A stretch of 64,000 bases of DNA. Origin: Nectonema munidae (Eukaryota > Nematomorpha > Nectonematoida > Nectonematidae). The position numbers and the translations under genes were made by a program. How positions within the stretch are numbered: the stretch's first letter is position 1; every line of letters starts with the position of its first letter. Below, one piece after another: positions 47,092 to 58,920 of this stretch. The notes under the pieces are model-generated. The model did not search any database and was not told the origin of the DNA. It was given only the letters and a program-made list of their open reading frames with translations. The stretch covers positions 62,001 to 126,000 of the forward strand of contig JAUIRK010001051.1 in NCBI GenBank assembly GCA_030549495.1, read 5' to 3'.

Positions 47092-49225
47092 TTAGAAGGA
47101 ACAAATATAACACTTTTTTAAGATACATGATTGATATTTTCTATAGACTAAATTTGATGTAATAAATGATTTAAACGTCTTAAGTGTCAAATTTTCAGTG
47201 TCCAAGTTTGATAAGTGATCATTCCAATATTTTGTGGATCTATATTTCAAAGTATTGTTAGAGCTAGGTAATCTGAGATACTCTATTGTAAACTTATACG
47301 GGTATCTAAGATTATAATAAGTTTTATCATTTTTAAAAACAATCCAATTATCAAAAATAGAGGGTAGAAGATTTCTAACAAGTTTGAAAAGAAAAATTGA
47401 TAACTGAAGCTGATAGATCTCATCGATTCTTAACAATTTATACTTTTCACATAAGGTAGTAAGATCTTTGCTTTTACAACTAAAAACTTTTTTTAAAGCT
47501 TTGTTTTGTATACATATCAATTTTTTAATGCCTGAGTATGCCCAATTAACAGCGCTGTAATAGCAGTGAGGTAAAAAAAGAGCTTTATAAAGCAGTAATT
47601 TTATATTAACAGAAAACTCGTTTTTATGTTTATTCAATATACCCACAATCGAGTTTAGTTTTGAGCTAACTACATCAATGTGATTTCTCCACGTCAAATT
47701 TTCATTAATAAATAAACCTAGTAAATTGAAGCTTGAAACACGCTCAATTTCGCTTTTAATAGACATATCATTTTTTTTTGTTAAAAAAAATTATGTACTT
47801 TGTTTTTTTCCTATTAATTTTTAAATCATTTGAATTTAGCCAGCAGCACACCTGATGTAACACATCATCTACAATGTTATCATCTTTAGAAGAAAGCGAA
47901 AAAGATGTAAGAATAGTAATATCGTCTGCAAAAAACAATATTTTATAATTCTTGTTGACATTATGAAAATCATTAACAAAAAGAGAGAAGAGAATAGGTC
48001 CCAAGATTGATCCCTGGGGAACCCCTCTGAAGCATTTAACTAATTCAGATTCACAATCATTTATTATTACCTTTTGAAATCGATTAGTTAGATACGAACT
48101 TAAGAAGGCTGTCGCTTCTTTGGAAAATCCTAAATAAGAAAGCTTCGTTATGAGAATGCTATGTGAGACGCTGTCAAAAGCTTTTGACAGATCTATAAAC
48201 AAGCCTAAAGTTTGTTGCTTATTTTCTAGGAATGATGTAACTTCATTTACAAAAAAAGTATGCAAGTAAGTTGTAGAATACTGAGATCTAAAACCAAACT
48301 GGTACTTATAGAGAAGATTGTATTTATCTATATAACTGATTATTTGACTAAACAGTATCTTTTCAAATATTTTTGAAAGAGTACTTATAATACTGATTGG
48401 GCGATAATTTTCTATTTTTTTTCGATTGCCTTTTTTAAAAACGGGTAGGATTTTGGAATATTTGAAGATAGTAGGAAATATATTAAATTCAAGGCAGGAA
48501 TTAAAAGTAATCAATAAATATTTTTTTATATAATCAAAGATCAGTATAAGTTTATCTATAGATATTCCATATACATCATGAGATCCTTTCGATTTAATTT
48601 TCAATATTGCAAAAACAAGGTCATCATAGGTAATTCTTTCAAAATGAAACAGTGATGAGTGTTTCACTAAATAATTCTGAAACGGAGATGAAAAACTATC
48701 ATTTGGTTCTTCAGATGATGAAAAAAAATCTGAAAACTTATTAACAATTACTTGTGTATCGGTTATCAAACTATCATTGTCAGCGATATTTATTTGACGA
48801 TTAGCCTTTTCCTTTATCATTGAATTAACAATTTTCCAAACTTTTTTTTTGTCCTTGGAATTATTGAAGATAATAGAGTAATAATTCTCTTTTAATTTTT
48901 TTATCATATACTTTACTTTGTTCCTTAAAAACAAAAAATTGCTTCTTATATGCAGATCTGTACTTTTAGATTTCATTTTAGTGTATAACTTATCACGAGT
49001 TTTAATTAAATTTAAAACTTCAAAGGTCATCCATTTGTTTTTTCTTTCTTTATACTTGTTTTTATATTTAGAGTTTAGTACTACTGAATTATTCCTTATG
49101 AATTCGCTTATTTTGTTATTCATTAGTGAGGCTAGGATTTCAGGTGAATCATAATAAGCTCTCAAATAATTATTCCAATTAAAATTACTGACTTCATTTA
49201 TGAATGATTCCCTAAGAAATATTTT
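47092..49225 (-). pseudogene. LINE ORF2, reverse transcriptase and C-terminal part
   Basis: RT motifs appear in order: KKGNRKKIENYRPISIISTL, GFRSQYSTT, LFIDLSKAFDSV, RGVPQGSILGPILF, ILFFADDITIL and KTKYIIF. The FADD box holds the catalytic aspartates. After a third frame change in the A-runs at about 47770-47790, the C-terminal region continues (LGLFINENLTWRNHIDVVSS, then LPHCYYSAVNWAYSG) to a stop at 47092. Two of the three ORF2 breaks fall in homopolymer runs, so assembly error is possible there. Confidence 0.9.
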
Positions 49226-50039
49226 TTTTTACTATAAAGTTTATCAGCTTTTGTATCTTCGACTGATATTAATAGTGGGTAATGGTCTGAGATTGAAGTA
49301 GAGAAAACGTATGCGTTGTATGAAGATACCTTAAAAGGGATAAAGATATTATCAATAAGACTTTGTGATATAGGTCTAGTCGGTTGGGTTATTGAAGGAT
49401 GAAAACAATTAGAAATGAGTAAATTGAAAAAGTCCTTTGTTTTTGAATCATAATCAATTTTCATCAGATCCACATTAAAATCTCCTATTATAAAACTGCT
49501 ATTTTTATCTACCGTGGATATAAATTGAGAAAATTCTTCGATAAAAGACTCTACCCTTGTAGTGATAGACGGGGGACGGTATATGTTATAGAAGTACAAA
49601 TTAATATTCTTTGACTTAATTTTTAATGACAAACACTCAAAAAAAGTATAATCCTTTGATTCACATATTGTCATGTTATATTTTTTATGAAGTAAAAAAG
49701 CCAGACCTGAGTGACTAGTTAATTTTGCTGAGCTACTAAAGAAATTATAATTTAAAAATGAAACTTCAAAAAATGAATCATCAAGCCAAGAGCAATCATA
49801 TCAATTTCATCAGGAATGTCGTTGTTGATACGATTAACTAAAAACTCAATTTCATGTATCTTAGATTTAAAGGATTGACAATTAATGCTCATGACTATGA
49901 ATCCTTGAGGTATAGAATTTATGTTTTCATAATTTATATAAGAAGATGAACATCTATGTAGATCGGATATACATCTATAGGAGGTAGTAAATGTAATGTC
50001 TTTATATTTGTTGGAGGCGCTTTTATCAATTTTCATCAT
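49198..50039 (-). pseudogene. LINE ORF2, endonuclease part
   Basis: Begins at ATG 50039. GFIVMSINCQSFKSKIHEIE opens an APE-type endonuclease. Near 49785 the frame changes after DMIALG, where relatives read a SETWL-like block, and a few codons including the expected Glu are gone. The following frame carries WLDDSFFEV, FYNIYRPPS, GDFNVDL, SLIDNIF and SDHYPLL, the remaining catalytic and structural motifs. A second frame change lies in an A-run near 49225. This domain nicks target DNA for target-primed reverse transcription. Confidence 0.85.
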
Positions 50040-51015
50040 ACGGTTCAAACTTAATAATATTTATTTCTTTTATAATAAGTGGACATGATTTACTGAAAGC
50101 ACAGTGATTAAAATTGGTATATCCTTTATTTATACAGTTTATACACTTATATTCATCAGGTGATGTTTTCTTAATACAAGCGTTACTTTCATGACCCTTC
50201 GAACAGAAGCTACACTTAGGATTATCTACGGTCCTACATTTTGATTTGGTATGGCCGACCTTACAGCAAGATGAACACTGCTTTATAGAATAAAAATCAG
50301 TCAAACTAAATATACGAAAACCTAAAAATAGATTATCTCCAAGTCCTGATAATATGTTTCGAATTTTATCATCAACAGCGAAAACCATGAATTTGAAGTT
50401 AGAATTATAATATTGTTTTTCAAATAAGAAATCAAACTTTCCCCGATCATCAATTCCTTCCTTCAATTTTATATTTTTATTCATTAATGCATCAACAACA
50501 AAATCATTAGAGAGATTAGAGTCAACACCTTTTATTATAATTTTTTTTTGAGGACTTCCTGGTTTGAAGACTTTGTAACCAGAGTTTTCGCCTATTTTAT
50601 TTATTGCAAGGTTACAATTTACTTTATCAGGAAAGTTTAGTTTAAAAATTTTACCTCTTCTGGTTATCTTTGAGATTTGAACTTTATCAAACAAACCATT
50701 TGTCTTTTTTTCCAAACTACTAATAGATTGGATGGAATCATTCTCTGATTTTAAAAATAGGGTATTTCTATTGTTAATTAATGGTTGAGAAAGAGCATTA
50801 GCATATGTATTATTTATTTTATTCTCAGTTTTAGTTATATTATCTATTTTAGATTCAATTATATTAAGTTTTTCAGCGATATAATTTTTCTCTTCTATTT
50901 TTTCAATCAGACTTTCTAATTCAGCTTTTATATCTTTTTTAGAAAGAGTTTCGACTTTACCTATTAAGTTTTTAATGTTATTTTTTAGGATACCAAAATT
51001 AACATCAAACTGCAT
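50026..51015 (-). CDS. LINE ORF1 protein with zinc knuckles
   Basis: 329 residues from the ATG at 51015; an in-frame TTG lies five codons upstream. The N-terminus is coiled-coil-like and Lys/Glu-rich (ESLIEKIEEKNYIAEKLNII). The C-terminal quarter has CCHC knuckles CSSCCKVGHTKSKC and CSFCSKGHESNAC, and a third, less regular Cys cluster starting CINC. ORF1 proteins of Jockey/CR1 elements bind the element RNA and form the ribonucleoprotein. The frame is intact. Its stop overlaps the ORF2 start, fitting termination-reinitiation (inference). Confidence 0.9.
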   Translation of the reverse strand: MQFDVNFGILKNNIKNLIGKVETLSKKDIKAELESLIEKIEEKNYIAEKLNIIESKIDNITKTENKINNTYANALSQPLINNRNTLFLKSENDSIQSISSLEKKTNGLFDKVQISKITRRGKIFKLNFPDKVNCNLAINKIGENSGYKVFKPGSPQKKIIIKGVDSNLSNDFVVDALMNKNIKLKEGIDDRGKFDFLFEKQYYNSNFKFMVFAVDDKIRNILSGLGDNLFLGFRIFSLTDFYSIKQCSSCCKVGHTKSKCRTVDNPKCSFCSKGHESNACIKKTSPDEYKCINCINKGYTNFNHCAFSKSCPLIIKEINIIKFEPYDEN

Positions 51016-51240
51016 TTTCAAATATACCAATAAAAAGAAGATAATAATATATATGAATAAGAAATTATAAAAATTAAAGGATATAAATTAAATATTAATG
51101 TGTTTTAAAATCAACTTATATAAAATTAAAGCTAATTAAATTTTTATGGGATTTATGAAGTTTTCCTAATTTCTTACAATATTCTTTTCCTAGCCGCCAT
51201 TAATCATGTTGAATTCGAAAAATTGTAAAAAACAATTTAT

Positions 51241-51260
51241 TCAAAAAAAAAAAAAAAAAG
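51241..51260. repeat. Poly-A run
   Basis: About 17-19 A residues with a G near the end. Confidence 0.7.
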
Positions 51261-53205
51261 AAAATGAAAGTAAATGAAAATAGTACAATTCTAAATTATA
51301 TATGGATTTTTACATACCCTTCATATATGCGCCGTATTTGAAATAAAAAAATGTTAAAGAAAAAAAATAAGAAACAAGATACACAAATCACTGTTTGTAA
51401 AAAATATAACAGATATGTGTAGAGCATGGTAGGTAAACAATCACAAATATAGTACCTTCTCTTGATTTACTTTTTTGGAATGTGATTTGAAAGTGGTTCA
51501 TGAGGTTTTGATTCCATGAATTTTAAGTTTGAGGAAGAACATATTAGCAAAACGATTGATTTGAGCAATAGAGACAAATTGGTGTATTGTATTATTAATA
51601 TTTTATTGAATGAAAGAAATCAAGTTATGAAGTAGGATATTTTTGGAAATGAATTTATTTACTTTTTCTTATGAATCGAATATAATAAAGTTATGTCTAC
51701 CAAGGTTACTTATTTTTGTCCAGTTTGCTTATGCCTAGGCATTGGAGTGTATTAGGGCTTCCTCAATGAAGACACCTATGATACCCTACCAACTTACCCT
51801 TACACTCGTCAGTAAATATTTTATAATCAATAATAAAGTGAAAGATAAAATATTCAAAAAAAATTAAAAACCTGGATAAGATATTTTAATGCAGCAATAA
51901 TGAATTGTGCTGGTAAAAGTTTTTAAAGCTTTAGTTAGGAGATGAAAATTTGAATTAATTATGGGAAAAATAGAAATAGTTGAGATTATATCTTTGAAGT
52001 CACATCTTTCTTACCCTCTTTATTTAATTCAGATTCCAATTTATAATTTTTATACCCTTGATAAAACACATTGGTGTAGAAAAAGTTGTGATAAATAAAG
52101 TTCTTTATAACTAATCAATTTATTTTATTTTTACTCTCTTTATAGTTAAGATCGGTTTGCAAAAGATCCACTTATCACACATAAATATTAATTAATTAAT
52201 TAATTTTAATTAATTAAGTTATTTGTGACGTTCGCACCCATCCTTTCGGATATCGTGGCCCGCCGGAATGCTGAGTCCAAGTCTACCTGCACTTTCCATC
52301 CCACTAAACACCTATCGGCTCTTGTTACTGCATAGCTATACCTTGTTATATATATTATTTTACAAGAATTTATGTTACAATATATAAATACAGCTGAATG
52401 ATCGATACTATCCTAACGCGAACGCTCCCAATTTGGGAAACAAACTTATTGTCTGGTGATAAATAATTTTAACCTTGATTACTAACTACGTAGAATCGGG
52501 TCGCTAGAGCACTACCTAACCGTAAAAACCTTTGAATTCCTCAGAGGAAGAAAACCAGGGTAAAAAACCGGCACTAAATATTTAATTATTGTAAGCTATA
52601 GCCCCTAACTCAGATGATTCGTAGATGTTATTGATTCTCGCGTATTTGATTGGTTAAAACGAAAAAAAATTCAAAATTTTGACAGTAATGAATAACATTT
52701 TTGCCTTCTCGTTACTTGCTTACAATTTTTCATTAACAAATTTTCAACTTATATTATTAATCCCATTTCTTCCTGTTTTCATGGTTAATTGATATAATTG
52801 TCGGCTTAATTTTTTGTTTAAAAACTCAATCTTCAACTAATAAGATATCTTTGCCAATTTTATCAGCAATAAATCTTATTTTCTAATAAAGAATTCATTT
52901 GTTCATTACACGGAGTAAGGCGCAAACCTAGAGGATAAATTTTCTAATTTATGAAATCACAAAAATTCTACTTTAAATAGAGGTAAAGATATAAAACGAA
53001 TTGAAATAACACATTACAAGATTGAAAAAGGGAATATATCAAAATTTTTATTCGTTCATGAAAATGCTAGGAATCGATATAAAAATAAAAAGTTGATAAA
53101 TTATGTATGTGCATATTATTACTATTATTAATGTTTGTTGCTTGAAGAAAAGAAATCATCAATGACTGTTTGAATTTGTCGGAATTAATTTGTCACTCTT
53201 TAGAT
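51261..53205. other. Mostly AT-rich; GC-richer tract at 52220-52600
   Basis: No gene. The tract at 52220-52600 (for example CGGATATCGTGGCCCGCCGG and ACCAGGGTAAAAAACCGGCA) differs in composition from its flanks and may be an unrecognised SINE or MITE. AAGGCGCAAACCTA at 52917-52930 recurs at 63754-63767. Confidence 0.35.
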
Positions 53206-53834
53206 CAGGATTTCCCAACCTTTTTGTTGCTGTGTTCCACTTATGGACTTATTCTGTAGGCACGTATACCACCTAACTTTGACGACTTATTAACTTTGAG
53301 TTTAATCACTTTTCATAAAATTATTTAAGTCTAAGAACACAAAATCATAAAAAAAAACCATTTAAATCATAAAAATCATAGTACACGAGAACAAGAAAAT
53401 CATTGCGTTTTTGGACTATTTCTGTCTACAAATAAAATTCTGACAGCTGTCATAAATAGATCAAGTACATTTTTAACAACTGAAACATTTTGTTTCGATA
53501 TTATATTTTTATTATAATAATCAACAAATTTTCTTAAAAAAAAGATTTAATTATGTAGTGTTACCTACAAAATTTAACACTCGAACATTATAAAAAATAT
53601 CTCTGCTCAAATAGAGTATTTTGTTTCAAACTGAATAGCTAGTCAAAATATTCATTCCCAAATAGCTATTGAAAGAAATTTCTTGACTTGAAAAAATTGC
53701 AAAATGTACTGATAAAAATAAAGTGACCTTTGTTGAAAAAAATTTCTAACGCGAGGCTGACAATATTGATTGATATAAAATTGTAACGATTGAAAACTAT
53801 TTTAATTTAACTCTAAATGCAAATTAGAGAGAAG

Positions 53835-54037
53835 CAGTGGTGTAGCCAGAAAAAAGTTGATAGGGGGGGGGGGGGAGCACAAAACTTTAAAAACTTGAGC
53901 AACATTATTTTTACTTTTCAGATCCTTTCTTTGGAGAAATTTTCGAAAAGTGATATCGCATAAGGTGCATGGGGGCACCATGCGGTACATAGGAGAGGGG
54001 GCACGGCTCCTCATCACGCAGCCGAGCTACGTCACTG
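53835..54037. mobile_element. Nested hAT-type MITE
   Basis: 203 bp, ends CAGTGGTGTAGCCAG and CTACGTCACTG, flanked by GAGAGAAG and GAAAGAAG (7 of 8). Contains an 11-13 bp G-run near 53865. An end-like CAGTAGCGTAGCGAG also occurs near 20430. Confidence 0.6.
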
Positions 54038-54684
54038 GAAAGAAGAGAGCTGAACGAGATAGGAGAGCTTAAACAAATGTATAACTGTTTGAGTAAAAGA
54101 AGAGACGAATGAGAGAAGAGAGCTTGGGTGATTGATTGAGTTTTAACAGAGAAAGCGGAAGAGAAAAACAGAAGAGACAGAAAGAGTAATAGAATCACGG
54201 TGACAGAAGAAGATGAGAAAATCTAGTGGATCATTTGCAATTTACCAAATACATATGTTTTACTTTTTTTTCTTTGAATTATTCCAATGAATGAAAATCA
54301 AATTAAGAGTGCTCTTCGTCTAAGATTCACCCGTCCAAATGAGAGAAATATTTCTTCCCCCGAATGCAATACCCACTCAAAAATTTAAATTATTAAAAGT
54401 TTTGAGTAAATTTTAAATCCAGTAAAATAAGTATTTGATGTGGAGGGGCCAACATGGGGTCCAGCCAAAAAACTCAGTAAAATAAGAGATAAGATAAAAC
54501 CCTGAATTCCACTCATCTATTGTAAACCCTGTTACAATGGAGCAACTGAATACTTTAATGGAAAAGACAGCCTATAATTTTGTTGGCCCAATGCTGTTGA
54601 GTCAGGCAAAAAGAGATGCAGATGACTTTTATTTTTCTCAGACAAATATTACTGGTTTCAAAACTTCTTATTTCTACCTTAACC

Positions 54685-54760
54685 CAGGGTTTCCCAACCA
54701 TTTTGTTGCTGTGTACCACTTATGGACTTATTCTGTAGGTACGTACCACCTAACTTTAAC
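54685..54760 (+). repeat. Second copy of the hAT left end
   Basis: About 75 bp matching 53206-53275 at close to 88 per cent (TTGTTGCTGTGTACCACTTA, GGACTTATTCTGTAGG). Its own left flank does not match the right-hand target duplication. Confidence 0.75.
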
Positions 54761-54998
54761 GAGTAGTTTTTGACTATAAAAGAACTAAAGGTTAACAGAC
54801 ACAATAACATATGAATGCAATACAAGTAAACGAATCCGCAATTAAAAAATATACAAAACTTAACTTAATTTATTTGAACATGTGCATAACCATAAACAAG
54901 CAAAATATTTAACTTATCGACCAATAAGTACTCACTCGTAAGTCAATGCGATGGCTGGAGTTGCTTTTCTTCTACTAGTTTTGCAAGTCGTGGAGATA

Positions 54999-56570
54999 TT
55001 ATGCTCGCACAACATCGGAAATTGTGTTCTGGATTTTTGAAACGATTTCTTGTCTTCGACTTGATTGTAAGAAAGGTAGAAAACTCTTGTTCGCATTCCC
55101 ATGTCGTTGGAAATATGAGAAGCTGAGGAATTGCTTTTTTACTCGTGACGGATAGGAGGGACTTACATTTAACCAGAAGTTGGCCAATTTATGATTTTCA
55201 CCTTCGTCGCACTGCAAATCGAGGAGTTCTTCTTGTTCACCAGTTCCCACTGTGAGATCACCAGTGTTAAATAGTAGTGAATGGATTCCGAATGTAAGTG
55301 CAAGTTTGTGTATCACGATCATTGAAAAAGTACTGCCTGATTTCATCTTTCAACAGAAGGAGATCTTTGGTGATCTCTTGACCAAATGCAATACTAGGCT
55401 CCCCCCTCCCCAAGTGACGCCACATTCTCACACATTCCAAGCGGTCTGTTCTCAATCCACAAAGCGAGCTTTCGAGTAAATGCAGTCAATTTGATTGAGA
55501 AAACAATGATGTTACTCAGCGCCCTGAGAACAATTGAAATGATACATGACTCCAAAAATATCTGACAGATAGGCAAGGTAAAGAATGAAGTTTCCATCTT
55601 CAAGGATCTTCAGAACTTCGTGATCTTTTGTTTGGAAAAACTGAAGCAGCTCCTTTCTCAGCGCAAAAAGGAGCATAGTGGTATTCCCTCGAGACAGACA
55701 CCTCACTTCCGTATGAAAAGCAATGACGTGTATTTTGATCCGATATCCTCACAGATGACCTTGAAGAGACGACTATTTAGGGCAGATGTCATAATGTAGT
55801 TTACCATCTTAACCAACAGTTTCAAGCTTGTCTTCATATCGGGAGGTAGAACTTTAACAGAGAGAGCAAATCGGTGTATGAAACAGGGAACAGAAGTGAC
55901 AGATGGAGCTTGGAACCCAGATTTTCTCGCAAGCATATCAGGAGCGCCGTCAGTTGTGCAACCTACTAGCTTGGTCCACTGGAGACCATTTTCTTTGAAA
56001 AAGTTTTCATAAGCTCGAACACGTCTTCTCCTTTTGTTGTAGTTGCCATTTCATTGGTCAAGAGTAATTCACTTCCAATTGCATCCTTAGTAGCATAATG
56101 CACATATACCAGAAGCTGTGCGCAGTTTGGCACGTCCGTTGATTCGTGCAGTTGTATTGCAAATCCATATTTTGAGCCCTGTACTTCCGTATTGACTGGT
56201 TCATTAATAACAGTAGACATTTCTGTAATACACCTCTGTATCGTTTTATTTGACACTGCTTCATTAACGATGCCATGCTTCACCATTTGTTGTTGAAAGC
56301 TATTATTTCTTCGCCAAAAAAGTGCAATTTCACAGTAGGCTGTCACAATACCAACCGACTGCTCATATTACTTCCCCGTTTTGTCTAGTCTTTTTTCTCA
56401 AGTACCTTAAAATAATTAGGATCGCGATCTTTCTAGTCTGGATGATTAGTTTGGAGATGGCGTTGTAAAAGGCTTCACTGATGCATTTGATAATGTCTTC
56501 AAACACACCACACACCGTGGCACAGATTCTTCCCTATTCTTCGATTCATAGAACCAAAATTAATATATTG
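54999..56570 (-). pseudogene. hAT transposase (ZBED5-like), broken in several frames
   Basis: On the - strand the order is: a BED-finger remnant (PRCVVCLKTLSNAS near 56500), GFAIQLHESTDVPNCAQLLV, ATTTKGEDVFELM, then in a new frame LVGCTTDGAPDMLA, PCFIHRFALS, VRCLSRGNTTMLLFALRKEL, LKDEIRQYFF and LLDLQCDEGENHKLANFWLN. This is the arrangement of ZBED5/Buster hAT transposases. The block usually reading LDESTD has His for the first Asp. At least four frame changes are visible, and the dimerisation end is weak or lost. Not functional. Confidence 0.88.
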
Positions 56571-57029
56571 ATCGCTATATTATCGTTTGGGCATCTTGAT
56601 TTGACGCTATAATAATAATCTGAAATAAAATTAAAATTTGCATTGAATATATATAATAATTTACATAATAATCGATAAAAATAAACAATCACGAAGATGG
56701 TAAGTTAATTAATCACAACACTGTACCTACTAAGTCAACAGAATGTGTGTGCATGCTACATTATACGCATATGCACATATTTACATGTATTACAGTTGAG
56801 GAACTAAAGAAAAGGAACTTTAGACAAAATTCACATTACACTACATTTCTCTCTGTGGGAATTTCTAACAAGTACTTTTTTTGAATTTTTGAAAAACAAC
56901 TCGCGTACCACTTGGAAGTCTTTCGCCTACCACAGGTTGGGAACCGCTGCTTTAGATAGCGCTCAAAGGATCCGCTCAAGTGTTCCCCTATCTATTTTTC
57001 TCAAATATTAATAAGTTTTGGTAAATATT

Positions 57030-57440
57030 TTTAATGTTAAATACATATTTCAAGCATGCTGACTTTAGTGGTGATGTCAATTTTTTTATATCAAAATCAA
57101 TCAAACCTGTCAAAAAATTGATTTATATATGACAGCTCATCTCAAAAAATTTTTTTTATCTAAATAATTATATAAAGTTTTTTACACATATGTATACCCA
57201 TTTTCAAGTACACTGTGTTTACTGATGATATTCCTTTTTTGTGAAAATCAGTGAAACCTGACAAAAATAATTTAAATATGGCAGCTCATGTCAAAATTAA
57301 AATGTTTATTCTTTTAAAAAGTTTTTATACATATATATACCCATTTTCAAGTATGTAGAATTTAATGGTGATGTTCATTTTTTATGAAATCAATAAAACC
57401 TCTCAAAAAAATCGATTAAACCTGTAAATTAATGTCAAAT
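57030..57440. repeat. About 145-bp tandem repeat, three copies
   Basis: CCCATTTTCAAGTA recurs at 57198 and 57340 (a diverged version near 57046), each followed by a GTGATGT-like and then AATCA-AAACCTG wording. Confidence 0.7.
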
Positions 57441-57749
57441 ATATAAACCTCAAAATAAATTCTACTTTCAAACCACCAGGTTACATAACAGAAGACAAAT
57501 AATCTACAAACCTTTTAATTTTATCTTTCTGCCCATTAGTTAAAAGACTGTTCTCTGGTAATATTGAATTTTCAATGAATACAAAAGTTTTGCCATCGAT
57601 CTTGCTTTATGCAGCGCTCCGCGTCTTTTAAATCCTGAAAAATTAACATCCTTCCTTTGACTCAAATAAAAACAAACAAGATACGCGCAAGTTCTTTATA
57701 ATCTTCTCTAATGAAATGTTTTGACTTTATTTGATTACAGAAGCTTGAA

Positions 57750-58920
57750 ACTTCATTAATCATTTCCAGGAATCAAAAAATGGAAAAGTCAATTCTTCTA
57801 TTCATCGAGTGTTCAAAACTGAAAAGTCAGACTTAAATCTTTGGAAAAGCAAAAAGTTAGGACTCCTTGATGGTTCAATCTTTAGGACATTCCAGACATT
57901 GGATAAAACGATCTCTCCAATATGATGACGACAAGCAAACCACAATAAAGCTTTTCCAGCATTTTTTTAATTCTTCTCGCAGCATTTTGGCAGTTCCATT
58001 TTTGTAATAACTCCACGCATGCTTTAGCAATTACTTCTCCAGTTAGTTTCTAGAGTTTTCTTTTGTATTCTAAGAACACCCAAGAGTTTAATACCACCAG
58101 ATCTTGAGATCAGAACAGGAACTCTATCTTCTTGGTCAGAATTTTGAAGTGTCTTCATAGTTTTACTATCCCAATGCAAAAGAATTTTCGCTGAGTGTTT
58201 CCAATTTAGTTTTATTTGTCTTGCAATGGCGTTGCTTTCTGAAACTCGACTTCTTTGTGCGTAACTTGAACTTAAATTGACAGCATTAGGATTACCTCCA
58301 CATTCTGCTATTATTGTCTTCATAATTATATAAATAGACGTTGTCGAAAGTTTATTTCTGAAGTTTGATTGAACTAATGCTTTGGACTTCAAGATATCAT
58401 GAGGAACAAAGAGATTTGTACCAGTTTTAACTTTTCTTTTGTGACTTCTTGATTTGCATATTTCGAGAAAAGAAGCATCCTTCTCAGTTTCGTTATTTTG
58501 TGTTCACCTTTTTCAATAACATTTCCAATTACATTATCTTTACAACTATATGATGCAGCTCTTTCACTCATCATACTTTTTATAAAGTTTTTATGCCTTC
58601 TTAAATCGTTAATACTTCAACTTCTGATTTACTTTTTTTCTTCTGTTCCATAATATTATTTGGCTAAAATGGCCTTTTTGAGTTTGAGCTTATTTTGAAT
58701 AATATTTTGATTTTTTGACTTTGGTCTCTTCTCGTTTTTGGAATCTTTCTTGCAAACTTGTATTCATTATAAAAGCTTTCTATTTTTTCACATAGTTTAC
58801 AATCAGAAATAATACCTATTCCAGCTTTTATGTATTGCTTCCTCATTTCTTCTAACACAATTTTAGAAGCTTTTCTTCCAAGTTTTTTGTTTTATCTTCA
58901 TTCCTCAACTTCTCCATGTT
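57750..58920 (-). pseudogene. Transposase-like fossil of unnamed family
   Basis: On the - strand the pieces in order are: CKLCEKIESFYNEYKFARKI, MMSERAASYSCKDNVIGNVI, IIAECGGNPNAVNLSSSYAQ, ILLHWDSKTM, VPVLISRSGGIKLLGVLRIQ, GEVIAKACVELLQKWNCQN and LLWFACRHHIGEIVLSNVW. From memory, proteins with an HWD(G/S)K box followed by a CRHH box recur in many copies in arthropod and cnidarian genomes and behave like transposon proteins; I cannot name the family with certainty. The segment between WNCQN and the CRHH box, where relatives have an FDTT-type block, seems missing. Several frame changes. Confidence 0.55.

Larger units (their letters stand above)
46589..51240 (-). mobile_element. Jockey/CR1-type non-LTR retrotransposon (LINE), nearly full length
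   Basis: ORF1, endonuclease and reverse transcriptase lie in order on the - strand, with a 3' UTR of about 500 bp ending near the GAA/CTT run. The 5' limit is set loosely by the A-run at 51241. ORF1 and ORF2 overlap by 14 nt (ATGATGAAAATTGA). ORF2 is broken in three places. Clade assignment rests on general motifs and was not tested by a tree. Confidence 0.9.
53206..56949 (-). mobile_element. hAT transposon of the ZBED5/Buster type, decayed
   Basis: 3744 bp from CAGGATTTCCCAACC to GGTTGGGAACCGCTG, with the exact 8-bp duplication CTTTAGAT at 53198-53205 and 56950-56957. A second left-end-like sequence (CAGGGTTTCCCAACC, 54685) shows internal duplication or nesting. A MITE is inserted at 53835-54037. 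The transposase lies on the - strand. Confidence 0.88.

Noticed and set aside
53802-54198. - strand open frames over the nested MITE
   Set aside because: They cross MITE boundaries and a G-run and show no family motif.
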